Source: CATOSP01 sp965237775
GTDB lineage: Bacteria > Chloroflexota > Dehalococcoidia > Lucifugimonadales > UBA3495
Direction: 5' to 3'
DNA: 64,000 nucleotides
NCBI GenBank assembly: GCA_965237775.1
Contig: OZ250155.1
Location: 1,860,001-1,924,000, forward strand
Shown here: positions 26,189 through 34,954 of the stretch, one piece after another
Layout: each line of letters starts with the position of its first letter
Position numbering within the stretch: the stretch's first letter is position 1
Translations under genes and position numbers: made by a program
The notes under the pieces: model-generated
Told to the model about the DNA's origin: nothing
Databases searched by the model: none
Seen by the model: only the letters and a program-made list of their open reading frames with translations

Positions 26189-27283
26189 ATGGCAGATAAG
26201 ATTCGACTCGGAATAATCGGCGCGAATATTCACCGCGGCTGGGCCGTCCGGTCCCACCTGCCCGCGGTCGTGGCAAGCCCGGAGTTTGAACTAACCGCCG
26301 TATGCACGACACGGATGGAGAGCGCCGAGGAGTCCCGCCAGAAGTTCGGCGCCAGACTGGCCTTCGACGACTATCAGAAAATGCTTGAGCACCCGGACAT
26401 CGACGCCGTCGCGGTCAGTCTCAGAGTACCGTCGCATTACGAACCGACTGTAGCGGCCCTAAACGCCGGGAAGCACGTCTACACCGAATGGCCCCTGGGC
26501 AGGACCACAGCCGAAGCCGAGGAGATGGCCGCCCTCGCCCGAGAAAAGGGCGTCAGAAATATGGTGGGGCTGCAGTCCCGAGCCAACCCGGTGCTTCTTT
26601 ACCTCAAGGACCTGGTGGCGTCGGGCTACGTCGGCGAGGTGATGTCCTGCCACGTCAGCCGCATCGGTGGCGGGGTGCTGGAGCGGCAGTCGGACCGCAC
26701 CTGGCAGAGGGACAAGGAATTGGGCGCCAATACACTGACTATCTCTTGCGGTCACACCATCGACGCGCTCCGGTTCGTCGTGGGCGATTTCAGCCAGGTC
26801 TCTTCGGTGGTGAGCACACAGGCCCCGCAGTGGTTCGAGGTGGACACCAACCAGTTGGTGGACGTCACTTCGCCGGACAACATCCTAGTCAGTGGCAAGC
26901 TCGTCTCGGGCGGCGTTGCGTCGGTCCATATCGCCAGCAACCCATTCGCTGGCAGCGGCTACCGCATGGAAATCTACGGGCGCGAGGGCACGCTAATCGC
27001 GTCCTCCGACGAATCTCCTAATCATGACGGGGTCCGGCTACAGGGCGCGCAGGGCTCGGACCAGCTCGAAGACCTCCCTATCCCGCCCCAGTACACTTTC
27101 GTGCTGGAGGGAATGCCCAGGGGCGCGGCGTACAACGTGGGCCAGATGTATTACGAATTTGGCCGTGGCATCCGGGAAGGCGAAGGATGCCAGCCGGACT
27201 TCGACGAGGCGGTCCGGCTGCACCGCTTCATCGACGGCATCCAGGAGGCCTCGGACCAGGGGCGCGAAACGGCCGTCAGTTGA
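26189..27283 (+). CDS. Gfo/Idh/MocA-family oxidoreductase
   Basis: 364-residue NAD(P)-dependent oxidoreductase of sugars or cyclitols. The Rossmann domain starts LGIIGANIHRGWAV; GKHVYTEWPLG matches the family EKP motif region with TEWP in place of CEKP, so the conserved catalytic Lys is not seen at that position. The C-terminal domain spans about residues 130-330. ATG at 26189 follows AAGGGGGAAG. Divergent from the amidohydrolase gene. Confidence 0.9.
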   Translation: MADKIRLGIIGANIHRGWAVRSHLPAVVASPEFELTAVCTTRMESAEESRQKFGARLAFDDYQKMLEHPDIDAVAVSLRVPSHYEPTVAALNAGKHVYTEWPLGRTTAEAEEMAALAREKGVRNMVGLQSRANPVLLYLKDLVASGYVGEVMSCHVSRIGGGVLERQSDRTWQRDKELGANTLTISCGHTIDALRFVVGDFSQVSSVVSTQAPQWFEVDTNQLVDVTSPDNILVSGKLVSGGVASVHIASNPFAGSGYRMEIYGREGTLIASSDESPNHDGVRLQGAQGSDQLEDLPIPPQYTFVLEGMPRGAAYNVGQMYYEFGRGIREGEGCQPDFDEAVRLHRFIDGIQEASDQGRETAVS

Positions 27284-27298
27284 TCTGGACGACGGTCG

Positions 27299-27817
27299 CT
27301 ACCGTCCCGTCCACTCGAAGCCCAGGTTGGCGTAACGGACGAACACTGTCCCAAAGGGCGCTGCCAGCGGTCCGTTGACCGCCAGAATCGCTATCGTGTG
27401 CTGCGCCCCCGGGGTGGCGTCCGCGGTAACTTGGACCCGCTGCGGCACGTTGAACCCCTGGACGGTGCCCCGGTCCCGGTTGCATTCACCGTCGATCCAT
27501 ATCTCGCCGTAGTCGTCGACGCAGGTCTCGAACTGGACGCGCATACCGTTGGTGGGGAGGTCTGCCACCGTATCCGGGATGGTGATCTTAGTCCGGTACC
27601 ACGCGAAAGTGAAACCGCTGGAGATTCCCGCGGGAAGATCGTGGCATACGTCCCAGCCGGAGTCATCGAAGTCGGGCAACCGGACCGGGCTACCCTGTCC
27701 GTTGGCTACCAGACCCTCGTTAGCCTTTCCTGGCTCATAGCCTATGGAGTATTTCCAGGTGGCCCCTACCGCGGCTTGGCCGGATGGTTCTGCTATGTTG
27801 ATTGTCGCTCTTGGCAT
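27299..27817 (-). CDS. Jelly-roll, GH2-type sugar-binding-like domain protein
   Basis: 172 residues forming one beta-sandwich domain similar to the N-terminal sugar-binding domain of glycoside hydrolase family 2: DFDDSGWDVCHDLP, FTFAWYRTKITIPDT and VDDYGEIWIDGECN are typical strands and turns. No catalytic barrel is attached, so it is not a glycosidase itself. Ends 16 nt from the convergent Gfo/Idh gene, suggesting carbohydrate-related context. Ribosome site is weak. Confidence 0.7.
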   Translation of the reverse strand: MPRATINIAEPSGQAAVGATWKYSIGYEPGKANEGLVANGQGSPVRLPDFDDSGWDVCHDLPAGISSGFTFAWYRTKITIPDTVADLPTNGMRVQFETCVDDYGEIWIDGECNRDRGTVQGFNVPQRVQVTADATPGAQHTIAILAVNGPLAAPFGTVFVRYANLGFEWTGR

Positions 27818-28024
27818 ATCTGCACATGCTCCATAGGGTGAATTCTGAGTGGACTACCTGCGATGTCGTCCGATCATACAGTCGGGGTCGAACAGATTAT
27901 CGCCACTTCGAATCGCATTTGGCAAATTATTGTGGCGCCAACCTTGAGCGCACTTCCCACAACCCGTCCGAATTGTGCTTTAATGGCCGTGCGCCAGAGG
28001 AAGCCTTACAGTGAGGTAAATGCC

Positions 28025-28699
28025 GTGGTAGAGAAGAAGGGTACCGCAATAATGGTTGTGTACACCGATATCGCCATAGAGCATGATGCGGACTTCAACG
28101 CTTGGTACAACTAGGAACACTTGCCCGAGCGATTGAGCAACCCGGGATTCCTGGACGCGGCCCGTTACGAGGCCCTTCGAGGCGGCCCCAGATACCTGGC
28201 CGTCTACGAGTTGGAATCGGCGGAGGCCCTTCAGTCCGACGAATACCTACGCCAGAGGGACAACCCTACGGAGTGGTCCAAGCGGATATCTCCCCTCATG
28301 GCCGCCGGTGGCATGGTCCGGAATGTGTACACCCAGATCTACCCAGCCGAGAGCGACCCGCATACTCTCGGCCGGGCTATGGCGCCCGCGCTCCAGATCG
28401 GACGGATGGACGTCCCTCCCGAAATCGAAGAAAAGTACAACCACTATTACGACAACACGCGCACGCCAGCCAACCTGAAGATTCCCGGCTGCATGCACGT
28501 TCGCCGCTACGAGTCTGTGGAGGGCTGGCCCAAGTACCTGACCATGTACGAGTTTGAGCATGAAAAGGTGCCCGAAACATTGGCCTGGGAGCAACAGCGC
28601 AGCCAGGACACCATGCAGCAGTACATCGGCGGCACGTACGGACACGCTTTCGGTTCCCCCGGAGTCTACCGCAGGGTGTTCCCGCCCCGCGCGTTCTAG
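28025..28699 (+). pseudogene. Tandem dimeric alpha/beta-barrel (EthD-like) protein interrupted by TAG
   Basis: Starts with GTG at 28025 (GAGG 8 nt before) and reads VVYTDIAIEHDADFNAWYN, then TAG (28112-28114), then EHLPERLSNPGFLDAARYE on to 28699 without another stop. Relatives carry an ordinary residue between N and EHLPERL, and CAG to TAG is a single C-to-T change. The product has two similar halves: FNAWYN...EHLPERL and YNHYYDNTRTPANLK, each followed by RYE(A/S)xxGxPxYL, consistent with a duplicated ferredoxin-like barrel. Reinitiation at TTG 28121 would lose the first strand. Pseudogene, sequencing error or amber read-through are the options. Confidence 0.75.
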
Positions 28700-28746
28700 T
28701 CTCTGGCGGGCGCAACTCCCGCCGCACGCAGATTGAGGTGATTCCG

Positions 28747-29166
28747 ATGCCTCGCAAGTTGACTATTCAAGAGTCGCACGACTTCCTTGACAGCAAACCC
28801 GGATGGATCGCGTTGACCACGATCGGGCCAGACGGCTACCCCCACACCGTGCCCTTGGGCTATTTTCGGCTGGGGGAAGACATCGTAATGGGGGTCCGCG
28901 GCAACACCAGGAAGCTCAAGAACATCCAGGACAATCCCAAGGTCAGCCTGTTGCTGGAAAGCGGTAAATCGAGAGGTGACATCAAAGGGTTGATGGTCCA
29001 GGGGACGGCCACAGTGCATTCGGACCCGTCGGAAACCCTTTACTATGCCCGTGAAGCGGCAAAACTCCGCGGGACCCCGGAAAATGAGCTTCCCACGGGG
29101 CCGCGAAAAGACGCGGTTTACATAAAGGTGACACCCCAACGGGTCCGGTCATGGGACTATTCGTAG
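28747..29166 (+). CDS. Pyridoxamine 5'-phosphate oxidase-like flavin protein
   Basis: 139-residue split-barrel FMN-binding protein. WIALTTIGPDGYPHTVPLGY and GVRGNTRKLKNIQDNPKVSLL form the flavin-binding strands typical of PNPOx-like and F420-dependent reductases. ATG at 28747 follows TGAGGTGA. Stands between the interrupted barrel protein and an SDR in a same-strand run. True PNPOx activity is not implied. Confidence 0.88.
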   Translation: MPRKLTIQESHDFLDSKPGWIALTTIGPDGYPHTVPLGYFRLGEDIVMGVRGNTRKLKNIQDNPKVSLLLESGKSRGDIKGLMVQGTATVHSDPSETLYYAREAAKLRGTPENELPTGPRKDAVYIKVTPQRVRSWDYS

Positions 29167-29220
29167 ACCTTCTTACGTACACGCGGGCGTCCGGTCATCC
29201 GGCGCTAATGGGGGATAGAC

Positions 29221-29991
29221 ATGCCAAGACTGGAAGGTAAGGTGGCGCTGATTAGCGGAGGCGCAAGGGGACAGGGCGCGGTCGAAGCCCGGATGTTCAC
29301 CCAGGAAGGGGCCAAAGTGGTCATCGGCGACATACTCGACGCCGAAGGACAGCAGGTCGAAGCGGAGATTAACGAGGGAGGCGGCGAGTGTGTTTACGTC
29401 AGGCTGGACGTAACCAGCGAGGCCGACTGGCAACAGGCCGTAGATACTGCCGTCACCCGGTTCGGCAAGCTCGACGTGTTAGTGAACAACGCCGGCATAG
29501 GCAGCCCCCGGGGCCCTGACGGCCAGAGAGTCCTGATCGAGGATTTAACCGAGGACCAGTGGGACCGGACCCTGGACGTGAACGCCAAGGGTGTGTTTCT
29601 TGGCGCCAGGACAGCCATCCCCGAAATGCGGAAGGCTGGCGGCGGTTCGATCATCAACATTTCCTCTGTCGCTGGACTCGTCGGCGGCACGACATCGGCC
29701 TACGGCGCTTCCAAAGGGGCGGTGCGCCTCTTCACCAAGGCCACCGCGATCCAATACGCCAGGGAAGGAATCCGCGCCAACTCGGTGCATCCGGGTGTCA
29801 TCATTACCGCTATGACCGAGTCTATGCTGGCCGACGAAGAGGGACGCGAGACCAACTTGGCCCGTCACCCCATCGGCAGATTGGGCGTCCCGGAGGATGT
29901 CGCTTATGGGGTGCTGTTCCTGGCAAGTGATGAGTCTTCTTTTATGACCGGCAGCGAGTTGGTGATCGACGGCGGCCTCACGGCGCAATAG
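29221..29991 (+). CDS. SDR-family oxidoreductase
   Basis: 256 residues. LISGGARGQGAVEA (TGxxxGxG variant with a Gln before the last Gly), NNAGIGSPRG, NISSVAGLVGGTTSAYGASKGA and GSELVIDGG give the full classical set with Ser, Tyr and Lys. Similar to 3-alpha/20-beta-hydroxysteroid dehydrogenase-type SDRs, but the substrate is not decided. Part of the plus-strand run 28025-32480. Confidence 0.93.
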   Translation: MPRLEGKVALISGGARGQGAVEARMFTQEGAKVVIGDILDAEGQQVEAEINEGGGECVYVRLDVTSEADWQQAVDTAVTRFGKLDVLVNNAGIGSPRGPDGQRVLIEDLTEDQWDRTLDVNAKGVFLGARTAIPEMRKAGGGSIINISSVAGLVGGTTSAYGASKGAVRLFTKATAIQYAREGIRANSVHPGVIITAMTESMLADEEGRETNLARHPIGRLGVPEDVAYGVLFLASDESSFMTGSELVIDGGLTAQ

Positions 29992-30060
29992 CAAAATGGC
30001 CGATTACTATGTAACCGGCAGTGAAATTAAGCAGCAGTAAATCAGTCGAGGAGGTTGTCC

Positions 30061-30954
30061 GTGCCTATCGAACGGCTTTCACCCGAGTTGGACCGCATCG
30101 TATCGGCAGACCAGGAATTGGAGGAGCTTGGTAACGGCTACGAGGTTGCGGAAGGCCCGCTGTGGTGGCATGAAGCGGGACACCTGATCTTCAGCGAGGT
30201 CCGCGGCAACAAGCGGCGGCAGTGGACTCCCGGTAGCGGGATAACGCTCCTTCAAGAGCCGACCAATAACGCCAACGGCCTGACCCGGGACCTGCAGGGC
30301 AGGATGCTTCTCTGCGAGGGAGGGGCGGGCCGAGTTACCCGGATGGAGCCCGACGGCAGCATAACGGTTGTGGCCAACAGCTACCAGGGTAAACGCCTCA
30401 ACCGTCCCAACGACCTGGTGGTTAGATCAAGCGACGGCAGCATCTACTTCACGGACCCAGGCGCTCCCGATCCAGAATTGGAGCTGTCCTATTCTGGGGT
30501 CTACCGTGTCTCCGCCGACCTCGGTTCGATATCTCTCCTAGTGTCGGACTTCGCTTTCCCCAACGGCTTGGTCTTTTCCCCGGACGAGAGCATTCTCTAT
30601 GTGGCAGACTACCGGGGAGGCCGGATCAGGGCGTTTGACGTGAACCCCAACGGAATGCTGAATTTGGCCAGCGACCGGGTCTTTTGTCAGCTCAATCCGC
30701 CGCTGCCGATTACTCCATTTGGCCCAGACGGGATGAAGGTCGACGTCGAAGGCAACATGTACAGCAGTGGACCCGGTGGAGTCTGGATCATAGACCCCGC
30801 GGGCAACCACCTGGGCACCATACATACCGGAGCCCAGACTACTAACGTAGGCTTTGGAGGCGAAGACTGGAAGACCTTATTTGTAACCACCTTCGGATCG
30901 CTGTTCCGCATCCAGACCAATATCGCCGGAATAGCTGTCCCTGGTACCACATAG
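30061..30954 (+). CDS. SMP-30/gluconolactonase-family lactonase
   Basis: Six-bladed beta-propeller of about 297 residues. EVAEGPLWW places the metal-binding Glu, NANGLTRD and RPNDLVVRSSDGSIYFTDP hold the conserved Asn and Asp ligands, and LVFSPDESILYVADY the later Asp. In the family, calcium-dependent hydrolysis of aldonolactones is typical. GTG at 30061 lies 6 nt after GAGGAGG; a TTG two codons upstream is too near it. Confidence 0.9.
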   Translation: MPIERLSPELDRIVSADQELEELGNGYEVAEGPLWWHEAGHLIFSEVRGNKRRQWTPGSGITLLQEPTNNANGLTRDLQGRMLLCEGGAGRVTRMEPDGSITVVANSYQGKRLNRPNDLVVRSSDGSIYFTDPGAPDPELELSYSGVYRVSADLGSISLLVSDFAFPNGLVFSPDESILYVADYRGGRIRAFDVNPNGMLNLASDRVFCQLNPPLPITPFGPDGMKVDVEGNMYSSGPGGVWIIDPAGNHLGTIHTGAQTTNVGFGGEDWKTLFVTTFGSLFRIQTNIAGIAVPGTT

Positions 30955-31013
30955 ATCGCCCGAGACAACTCACCGAGAGGAAATCCAGTCACTAAGACGG
31001 AGGTGAAAGACTC

Positions 31014-31472
31014 ATGGACGCAACCGGAGTCTCCCACATCGCCATTAGCGTAGCCGACATCGACAGGTCCCTTGGATTCTACCGTGACATTCTGGGTATG
31101 ACGGTGGGGTATGACCGTATTCAGGACACGACCACCGGCGGGCTCCCTCATGTCTACAAGCACCAGCGTCAGACCCGCCGCCAGGTCCGGTTGGTAATCG
31201 GTGAAGGCGAAAACTGCCCCACCATCACCATGACGACCCACCCCGGAGAAGACCCGGACGGCAACCCCATCAAGCTGGACCAAATTGGGGTCAGTCATTT
31301 TTCGATCTCGGTGCCCGACCTGAAGGGTCTGGCCGATGACCTGGCTTCCAAGGGAGTCCAGTTCGCTGGGCCGCTGGAAGCGCGGGCCGATGCCCAGGGA
31401 AACATCGGGAGTTTCTATGTCTACGACCCCGACGGTATCCTCCTCCAGTTCGATGGAGGCGGCGGAGGTTAG
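31014..31472 (+). CDS. VOC-superfamily protein (paralogue A)
   Basis: 152-residue glyoxalase/dioxygenase-fold protein. SHIAISVADIDRSLGFYRD, GVSHFSISVPDLKG and VYDPDGILLQFDG give the metal His, second His and Glu-type positions of the two half-domains, with Q-F at the end in place of the common E. It ends with a run of glycines. Clear paralogue of the protein at 59055 (shared LGMTV, THPGE/SHPGE, SKG and YDPDGIL/RDPDGIL segments). Lies 18 nt before an LLM monooxygenase gene. Confidence 0.9.
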   Translation: MDATGVSHIAISVADIDRSLGFYRDILGMTVGYDRIQDTTTGGLPHVYKHQRQTRRQVRLVIGEGENCPTITMTTHPGEDPDGNPIKLDQIGVSHFSISVPDLKGLADDLASKGVQFAGPLEARADAQGNIGSFYVYDPDGILLQFDGGGGG

Positions 31473-31490
31473 GGCAAAGGAGGCCGGAAA

Positions 31491-32480
31491 ATGCCCAGGC
31501 AAGGATTGGTCCTCTACCACGGAATCGACAGCGGCGCGGAACTCAAGGGATATGCCGCCTTAGCCGAACGCTGCGGTTATGAGTCGCTGTGGGTCACCGA
31601 GCGTTATTTCCACGAAGAGACCTTTTCCCTGCTGGGATTTCTGGCGGCGGCGACTGAGAAAATCAGACTAGGCGTGGGGGTCGTCAACCCCTTCACCAGA
31701 AACCCGGCCTTGACCGCCATGTCCGCCGCTACCCTGGACCGTATTTCGGGCGGCAGGTTCCTGCTAGGTCTGGGAAGAAGCGATAGTTGGGTAATCCAGG
31801 ACCGCATGGGAATCCCCTACCGGGACCCACGCACCAGCTTGGAAGAGACGGTGGGCATACTCCGGACCCTGCTGTCGGGCGGCCCCGTTACGTCCGAAGG
31901 CGGCCAATTTCACCTGACTGACGTTGGGTTGGCAACGGCTCCCATTCAAGAGCGCCTGCCCATCTATCTGGCGGCCATTGGGCCGAGAGCCCTACGTCTA
32001 GCCGGAGCGGTTGCCGATGGAGTCCTTCTCAATGCCTATACTCCCACCACCTATATCACCTACGCTGTAGATGAAGTGCGAAAAGCGGCGCGCGCCGCCG
32101 GCCGAAACCCTGGCGAAATCGACATCGCTTGCATGCTGGTAATGCGGCCCACCGAAGACCCCGGCGCTATGTTGGACAGCCTGAAGTCCCGCGTAGTCCG
32201 GTTGCTGGACGAGCCTCACGTCGGCGAGATACTGCTGGAGAAGGGCGGGTACGACCCTGAAATCTTGCCATCGCTGCGGGACTCCGTTCGACAAGACGGA
32301 GGCCGGAGTGCGGTTGGCCTCATCAGCGACGAGATGGTTGACTCTTTCTACGTCGTAGGCTCTCCAGAGCGATGCAAGGAACGGATCGATGAATACCGCC
32401 AGGCCGGTGTTGACCTTCCCTTGCTGCTCCCCAGGCTCGAGGACTTCGACCAAGTGGCCCGGGGCATGGCCGTCACTTAA
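31491..32480 (+). CDS. LLM-class flavin-dependent oxidoreductase (paralogue 1)
   Basis: 329-residue bacterial-luciferase-like TIM-barrel protein, using FMNH2 or F420. YESLWVTERYFHEE, RLGVGVVNPFTRNPALTAM, DRISGGRFLLGLG and PIYLAAIGPRALRLAG are hallmark segments, the last typical of the F420-dependent (mer-like) branch. Last gene of the plus-strand run; its 3' end overlaps the convergent ABC permease gene by 8 nt. Confidence 0.92.
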   Translation: MPRQGLVLYHGIDSGAELKGYAALAERCGYESLWVTERYFHEETFSLLGFLAAATEKIRLGVGVVNPFTRNPALTAMSAATLDRISGGRFLLGLGRSDSWVIQDRMGIPYRDPRTSLEETVGILRTLLSGGPVTSEGGQFHLTDVGLATAPIQERLPIYLAAIGPRALRLAGAVADGVLLNAYTPTTYITYAVDEVRKAARAAGRNPGEIDIACMLVMRPTEDPGAMLDSLKSRVVRLLDEPHVGEILLEKGGYDPEILPSLRDSVRQDGGRSAVGLISDEMVDSFYVVGSPERCKERIDEYRQAGVDLPLLLPRLEDFDQVARGMAVT

Positions 32481-33261
32481 TGAGCCGCCGGTGCATGAAG
32501 AATGACGCCACGAATAGGGCCACTGCGGACATCGCCAACAGCTCCAGCACCCACAACACCATAAACCAGCTAAGTTCACCCGATACGAGGCCCCGCGTCA
32601 GGGCCGCGGCCGGGGTCAGGGGCAGTATCCACGAGAGCGCCTTGACCGTGCTTGGCATGTGGTCCAGAGGAAAGAAGACGCCGCTCACATAGAACATCGG
32701 GATGATGAACACGGTGAAGAAGTTATTCATCGCCCCTATGGTGCTGGCCGTAGCCGTCAAGATCAAGGCGATGGAAGCGACCGTCAGCCCGATCAGATAG
32801 GCGCATGGAATCGCCAGCAGGGCCAGGGGAGAACTTACCAAGCCGAATATGGCCGCCGCGGCCAACACGACTGCCCCGGAGACGGCTGCCCTCGTCGCGC
32901 CCCACATCGCCTCCCCCAATACGATGTCCGATGGACCCACGGGGGTGAACAGCATGGCCTCATAAACGTGGTGACTTTCCATGCGCAGGTATGCCCCGTA
33001 GGTTGAGTCGAAGGTCGCATGAAACATGGCGTAGCTGGCGATCAAGCCAGGGGCCAGGTATTCGGCGTATGTGGCGTCGCCTATATTCCCCACGTAAGCT
33101 CCGAGGCCGAATCCGATGGCTGCCAGCACTATGAAGGGCTCGATAACCAGCCCTCCTAACTCTACTTTCCACCCTCGGATAATGGCGTCCCGGTTTCGCT
33201 GCCACACCCGGAAACCGCGCCAGATGTAACTCGTTCGTATGGTTTGCGCGATGGCGCTCAT
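32473..33261 (-). CDS. ABC-2 type transporter permease
   Basis: 262-residue integral membrane protein with about six hydrophobic segments (for example PFIVLAAIGFGLGAYVG, AVSGAVVLAAAAIFGLV, LIGLTVASIALILTA, FFTVFIIPMFYVSGVFF). FYVSGVFFPLDHMP is the conserved ABC-2 loop. ATG at 33261 overlaps the ATPase TGA (ATGA). Longer in-frame starts run back into the ATPase gene and are not used. Forms an exporter, probably of drugs, lipids or polysaccharide precursors, with the adjacent ATPase. Confidence 0.92.
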   Translation of the reverse strand: MSAIAQTIRTSYIWRGFRVWQRNRDAIIRGWKVELGGLVIEPFIVLAAIGFGLGAYVGNIGDATYAEYLAPGLIASYAMFHATFDSTYGAYLRMESHHVYEAMLFTPVGPSDIVLGEAMWGATRAAVSGAVVLAAAAIFGLVSSPLALLAIPCAYLIGLTVASIALILTATASTIGAMNNFFTVFIIPMFYVSGVFFPLDHMPSTVKALSWILPLTPAAALTRGLVSGELSWFMVLWVLELLAMSAVALFVASFFMHRRLIK

Positions 33262-34118
33262 TGGTCCCTCAACCCCCGTCCGGTCAGCCGGAGGAACACG
33301 TCCTCCAGGTTGGCCGGACGCCGCAAGACCTGGTGGCCGTCCCATACCGTTTCAGCCTTGGATAGCCGGTCGACGTCGCCAAAGACCAACACGGATTCCC
33401 CCGCGCTTTCGTAGTCCATGCCCTGGGCCTCCAGTTCTTCCTCCAATGGCGCCCTCTGCCACGACGGTAACTGCACTTGCACGACCTGTTCTCCGGCATG
33501 GACCCTTATCAGGTCCAGCGGCGTCCCTTCCGCGAGTATCTTCCCCAGGTCCATCACGATGAGACGGTCGCAAAGATAGGCGGCTTCATCCATGTAATGG
33601 GTCGTCAACAGCATGGTTATTCCCTGCTGTTTTAGCTGTTGCAGCCGGTCCCAAACCAGGTGCCGGGACTGGGGGTCCAAGCCGGTGGTCGGCTCATCCA
33701 AGATCAGAATGCTGGGCTCATGGATTAAAGCCCTCCCAATCAGTAAGCGCCGCCGCATACCCCCCGAGAGCTCATCCGGGGACTGGTATGCCTTGTCCCG
33801 TAGCTGGAACAGGTCAAGGGCCTCCCAGGCCCGCTCGCTGGCCTGTTTGCTAGGCAGGTTGAAGAACCGGGCGTAGGCTAACAGGTTCTGCATGACGTTT
33901 AGTCCGGGGTCCAGGCTGTCGGACTGTGAGACGACGCCCAGGACCGACTTCACAGCCCGTTTTTCGCGCATCACGTTCTTGCCTTGGACTACAAGTTCGC
34001 CCGAAGTGACGGGCGATACGCAGCAGACCATCTTCATAATGCTGGTCTTGCCCGCGCCGTTAGGCCCCAGCAGGCCGAAGCACTCGCCCTTGTTGACGGA
34101 AAAGTCGATCGAGTTCAC
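33258..34118 (-). CDS. ABC transporter ATPase, no canonical start at the conserved N-terminus
   Basis: ATP-binding subunit of the ABC-2 exporter. Walker A GPNGAGKTS, signature LSGGMRRRL, Walker B ILILDEPTTGLDP and the H-loop LLTTHYMDEA are intact. Coordinates run from the first canonical codon, a GTG at 34118, but the typical ABC N-terminus VIKSNNLTKKYSNLVAV is encoded in frame upstream of it, with no ATG, GTG or TTG before the in-frame TAG at 34189-34191. TAGGAG there precedes ATC (34181) and ACG (34178), so initiation at a rare codon is possible. If GTG is used the first beta strand is lost. Confidence 0.9.
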   Translation of the reverse strand: MNSIDFSVNKGECFGLLGPNGAGKTSIMKMVCCVSPVTSGELVVQGKNVMREKRAVKSVLGVVSQSDSLDPGLNVMQNLLAYARFFNLPSKQASERAWEALDLFQLRDKAYQSPDELSGGMRRRLLIGRALIHEPSILILDEPTTGLDPQSRHLVWDRLQQLKQQGITMLLTTHYMDEAAYLCDRLIVMDLGKILAEGTPLDLIRVHAGEQVVQVQLPSWQRAPLEEELEAQGMDYESAGESVLVFGDVDRLSKAETVWDGHQVLRRPANLEDVFLRLTGRGLRDQ

Positions 34119-34230
34119 GGCGACCAGGTTGGAGTACTTCTTGGTCAGGTTGTTTGATTTTATGACTGTGTCCGGCGTGATTAGCTCCTAGTGCTTGCGA
34201 TTTTGCTGTGGGCGGGCGCCAAGGCGCCCA

Positions 34231-34377
34231 GGGTCTTTCAATTTTTGGAATACTACCCCTTCTCCCTTGAGGGAGAAGAACGGGATGAGGGTGAAATCCC
34301 ATGCACCAGCCAGGTTACCCCTCACCCCAACCCCTCTCCCAGGGGGCGAGGGGTTGTCGCGGAGAACTGAAAGACCC
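34231..34377. mobile_element. MITE-like element family 1, copy 1
   Basis: 147-bp non-coding element with terminal inverted repeats GGGTCTTTCA and TGAAAGACCC. Between them are two small palindromes (TCTCCCTTGAGGGAGA and CCTCTCCC...GGGCGAGG) shared with the copies at 44096 and 52763. This copy lacks about 14 bases of the central part found in the other two. Lies between the ABC ATPase start region and the HbpS-like gene. Confidence 0.75.
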
Positions 34378-34459
34378 TTCCAGGGCACCCGCCCGCGTTG
34401 CCGCCGAACAGGGGAGAAGGTAGAATCCGAGGCAATCAGCACTCAGGAGGTGGCCCACC

Positions 34460-34849
34460 ATGTCGATTACACTAGAAGATGCAAATCGGATGATACAGGC
34501 AGCCCTGGCCAAGGCGTCGGAAATCGACGTTAAAGTAAGCATCGCCGTGTGTGACGGCGGCGGGAATCTTATCGCGTTCGGGCGGATGGATGGCGCAAGC
34601 TCGATAAGCGCGGTAGTTGCCCAGGGGAAGGCCGCGGCTTCGGCCGGATTTGGCAGGCCGAGCGGCACCCTGCAAGCCGACTCGCCCGTGATACAGGCAG
34701 TGATCGCCGCGATGGGCGGACGAATGCTTCCCGCCCAAGGAGCAGTGCCAGTGGTCAAGGATGGGTCGCTGGCGGGCGCCATCGGGGGTAGTGGCGCTAC
34801 CGCTGAGCAGGACGAAGACTGCGCCCGGGCAGGGCTGGCTGCTCTGTAG
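34460..34849 (+). CDS. GlcG/HbpS-family protein (DUF336)
   Basis: 129 residues of the heme-degrading / GlcG-like family. It opens ITLEDANRMIQAALAKASE, then VSIAVCDGGGNLIAFGRMD, KAAASAGFGRPSG, GGRMLPAQGAVPV and GAIGGSGATAEQDEDCARAG, all family hallmarks. In characterised relatives the protein binds or degrades heme, or sits in glycolate operons; here neither context is present. AGGAGG at 34445-34450 precedes the ATG by 9 nt. Confidence 0.9.
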   Translation: MSITLEDANRMIQAALAKASEIDVKVSIAVCDGGGNLIAFGRMDGASSISAVVAQGKAAASAGFGRPSGTLQADSPVIQAVIAAMGGRMLPAQGAVPVVKDGSLAGAIGGSGATAEQDEDCARAGLAAL

Positions 34850-34887
34850 GGGCTATTTCCCCTGATATGCAGGACCGGAATACGGCA

Positions 34888-34939
34888 GTTCCGCCGGGCC
34901 GAAAGCTCATCTATCAACGTGGTCCATTCCCGGCGGAAC
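34888..34939. terminator. Long-loop inverted repeat between convergent genes
   Basis: GTTCCGCCGGG (34888-34898) is the exact complement of CCCGGCGGAAC (34929-34939), an 11-bp stem with a 30-nt loop. Lies between the HbpS-like and duplicated-domain genes. No clear T-tract, so termination is inferred from position only. Confidence 0.4.
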
Positions 34940-34954
34940 CCTCGAAAACGTGGC

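Noticed and set aside
28112..28114. TAG recoding (pyrrolysine or general reassignment)
   Set aside because: TAG ends many intact genes here, replaced residues differ (Gln-like and Trp), and no recoding signal or pyl genes are seen.
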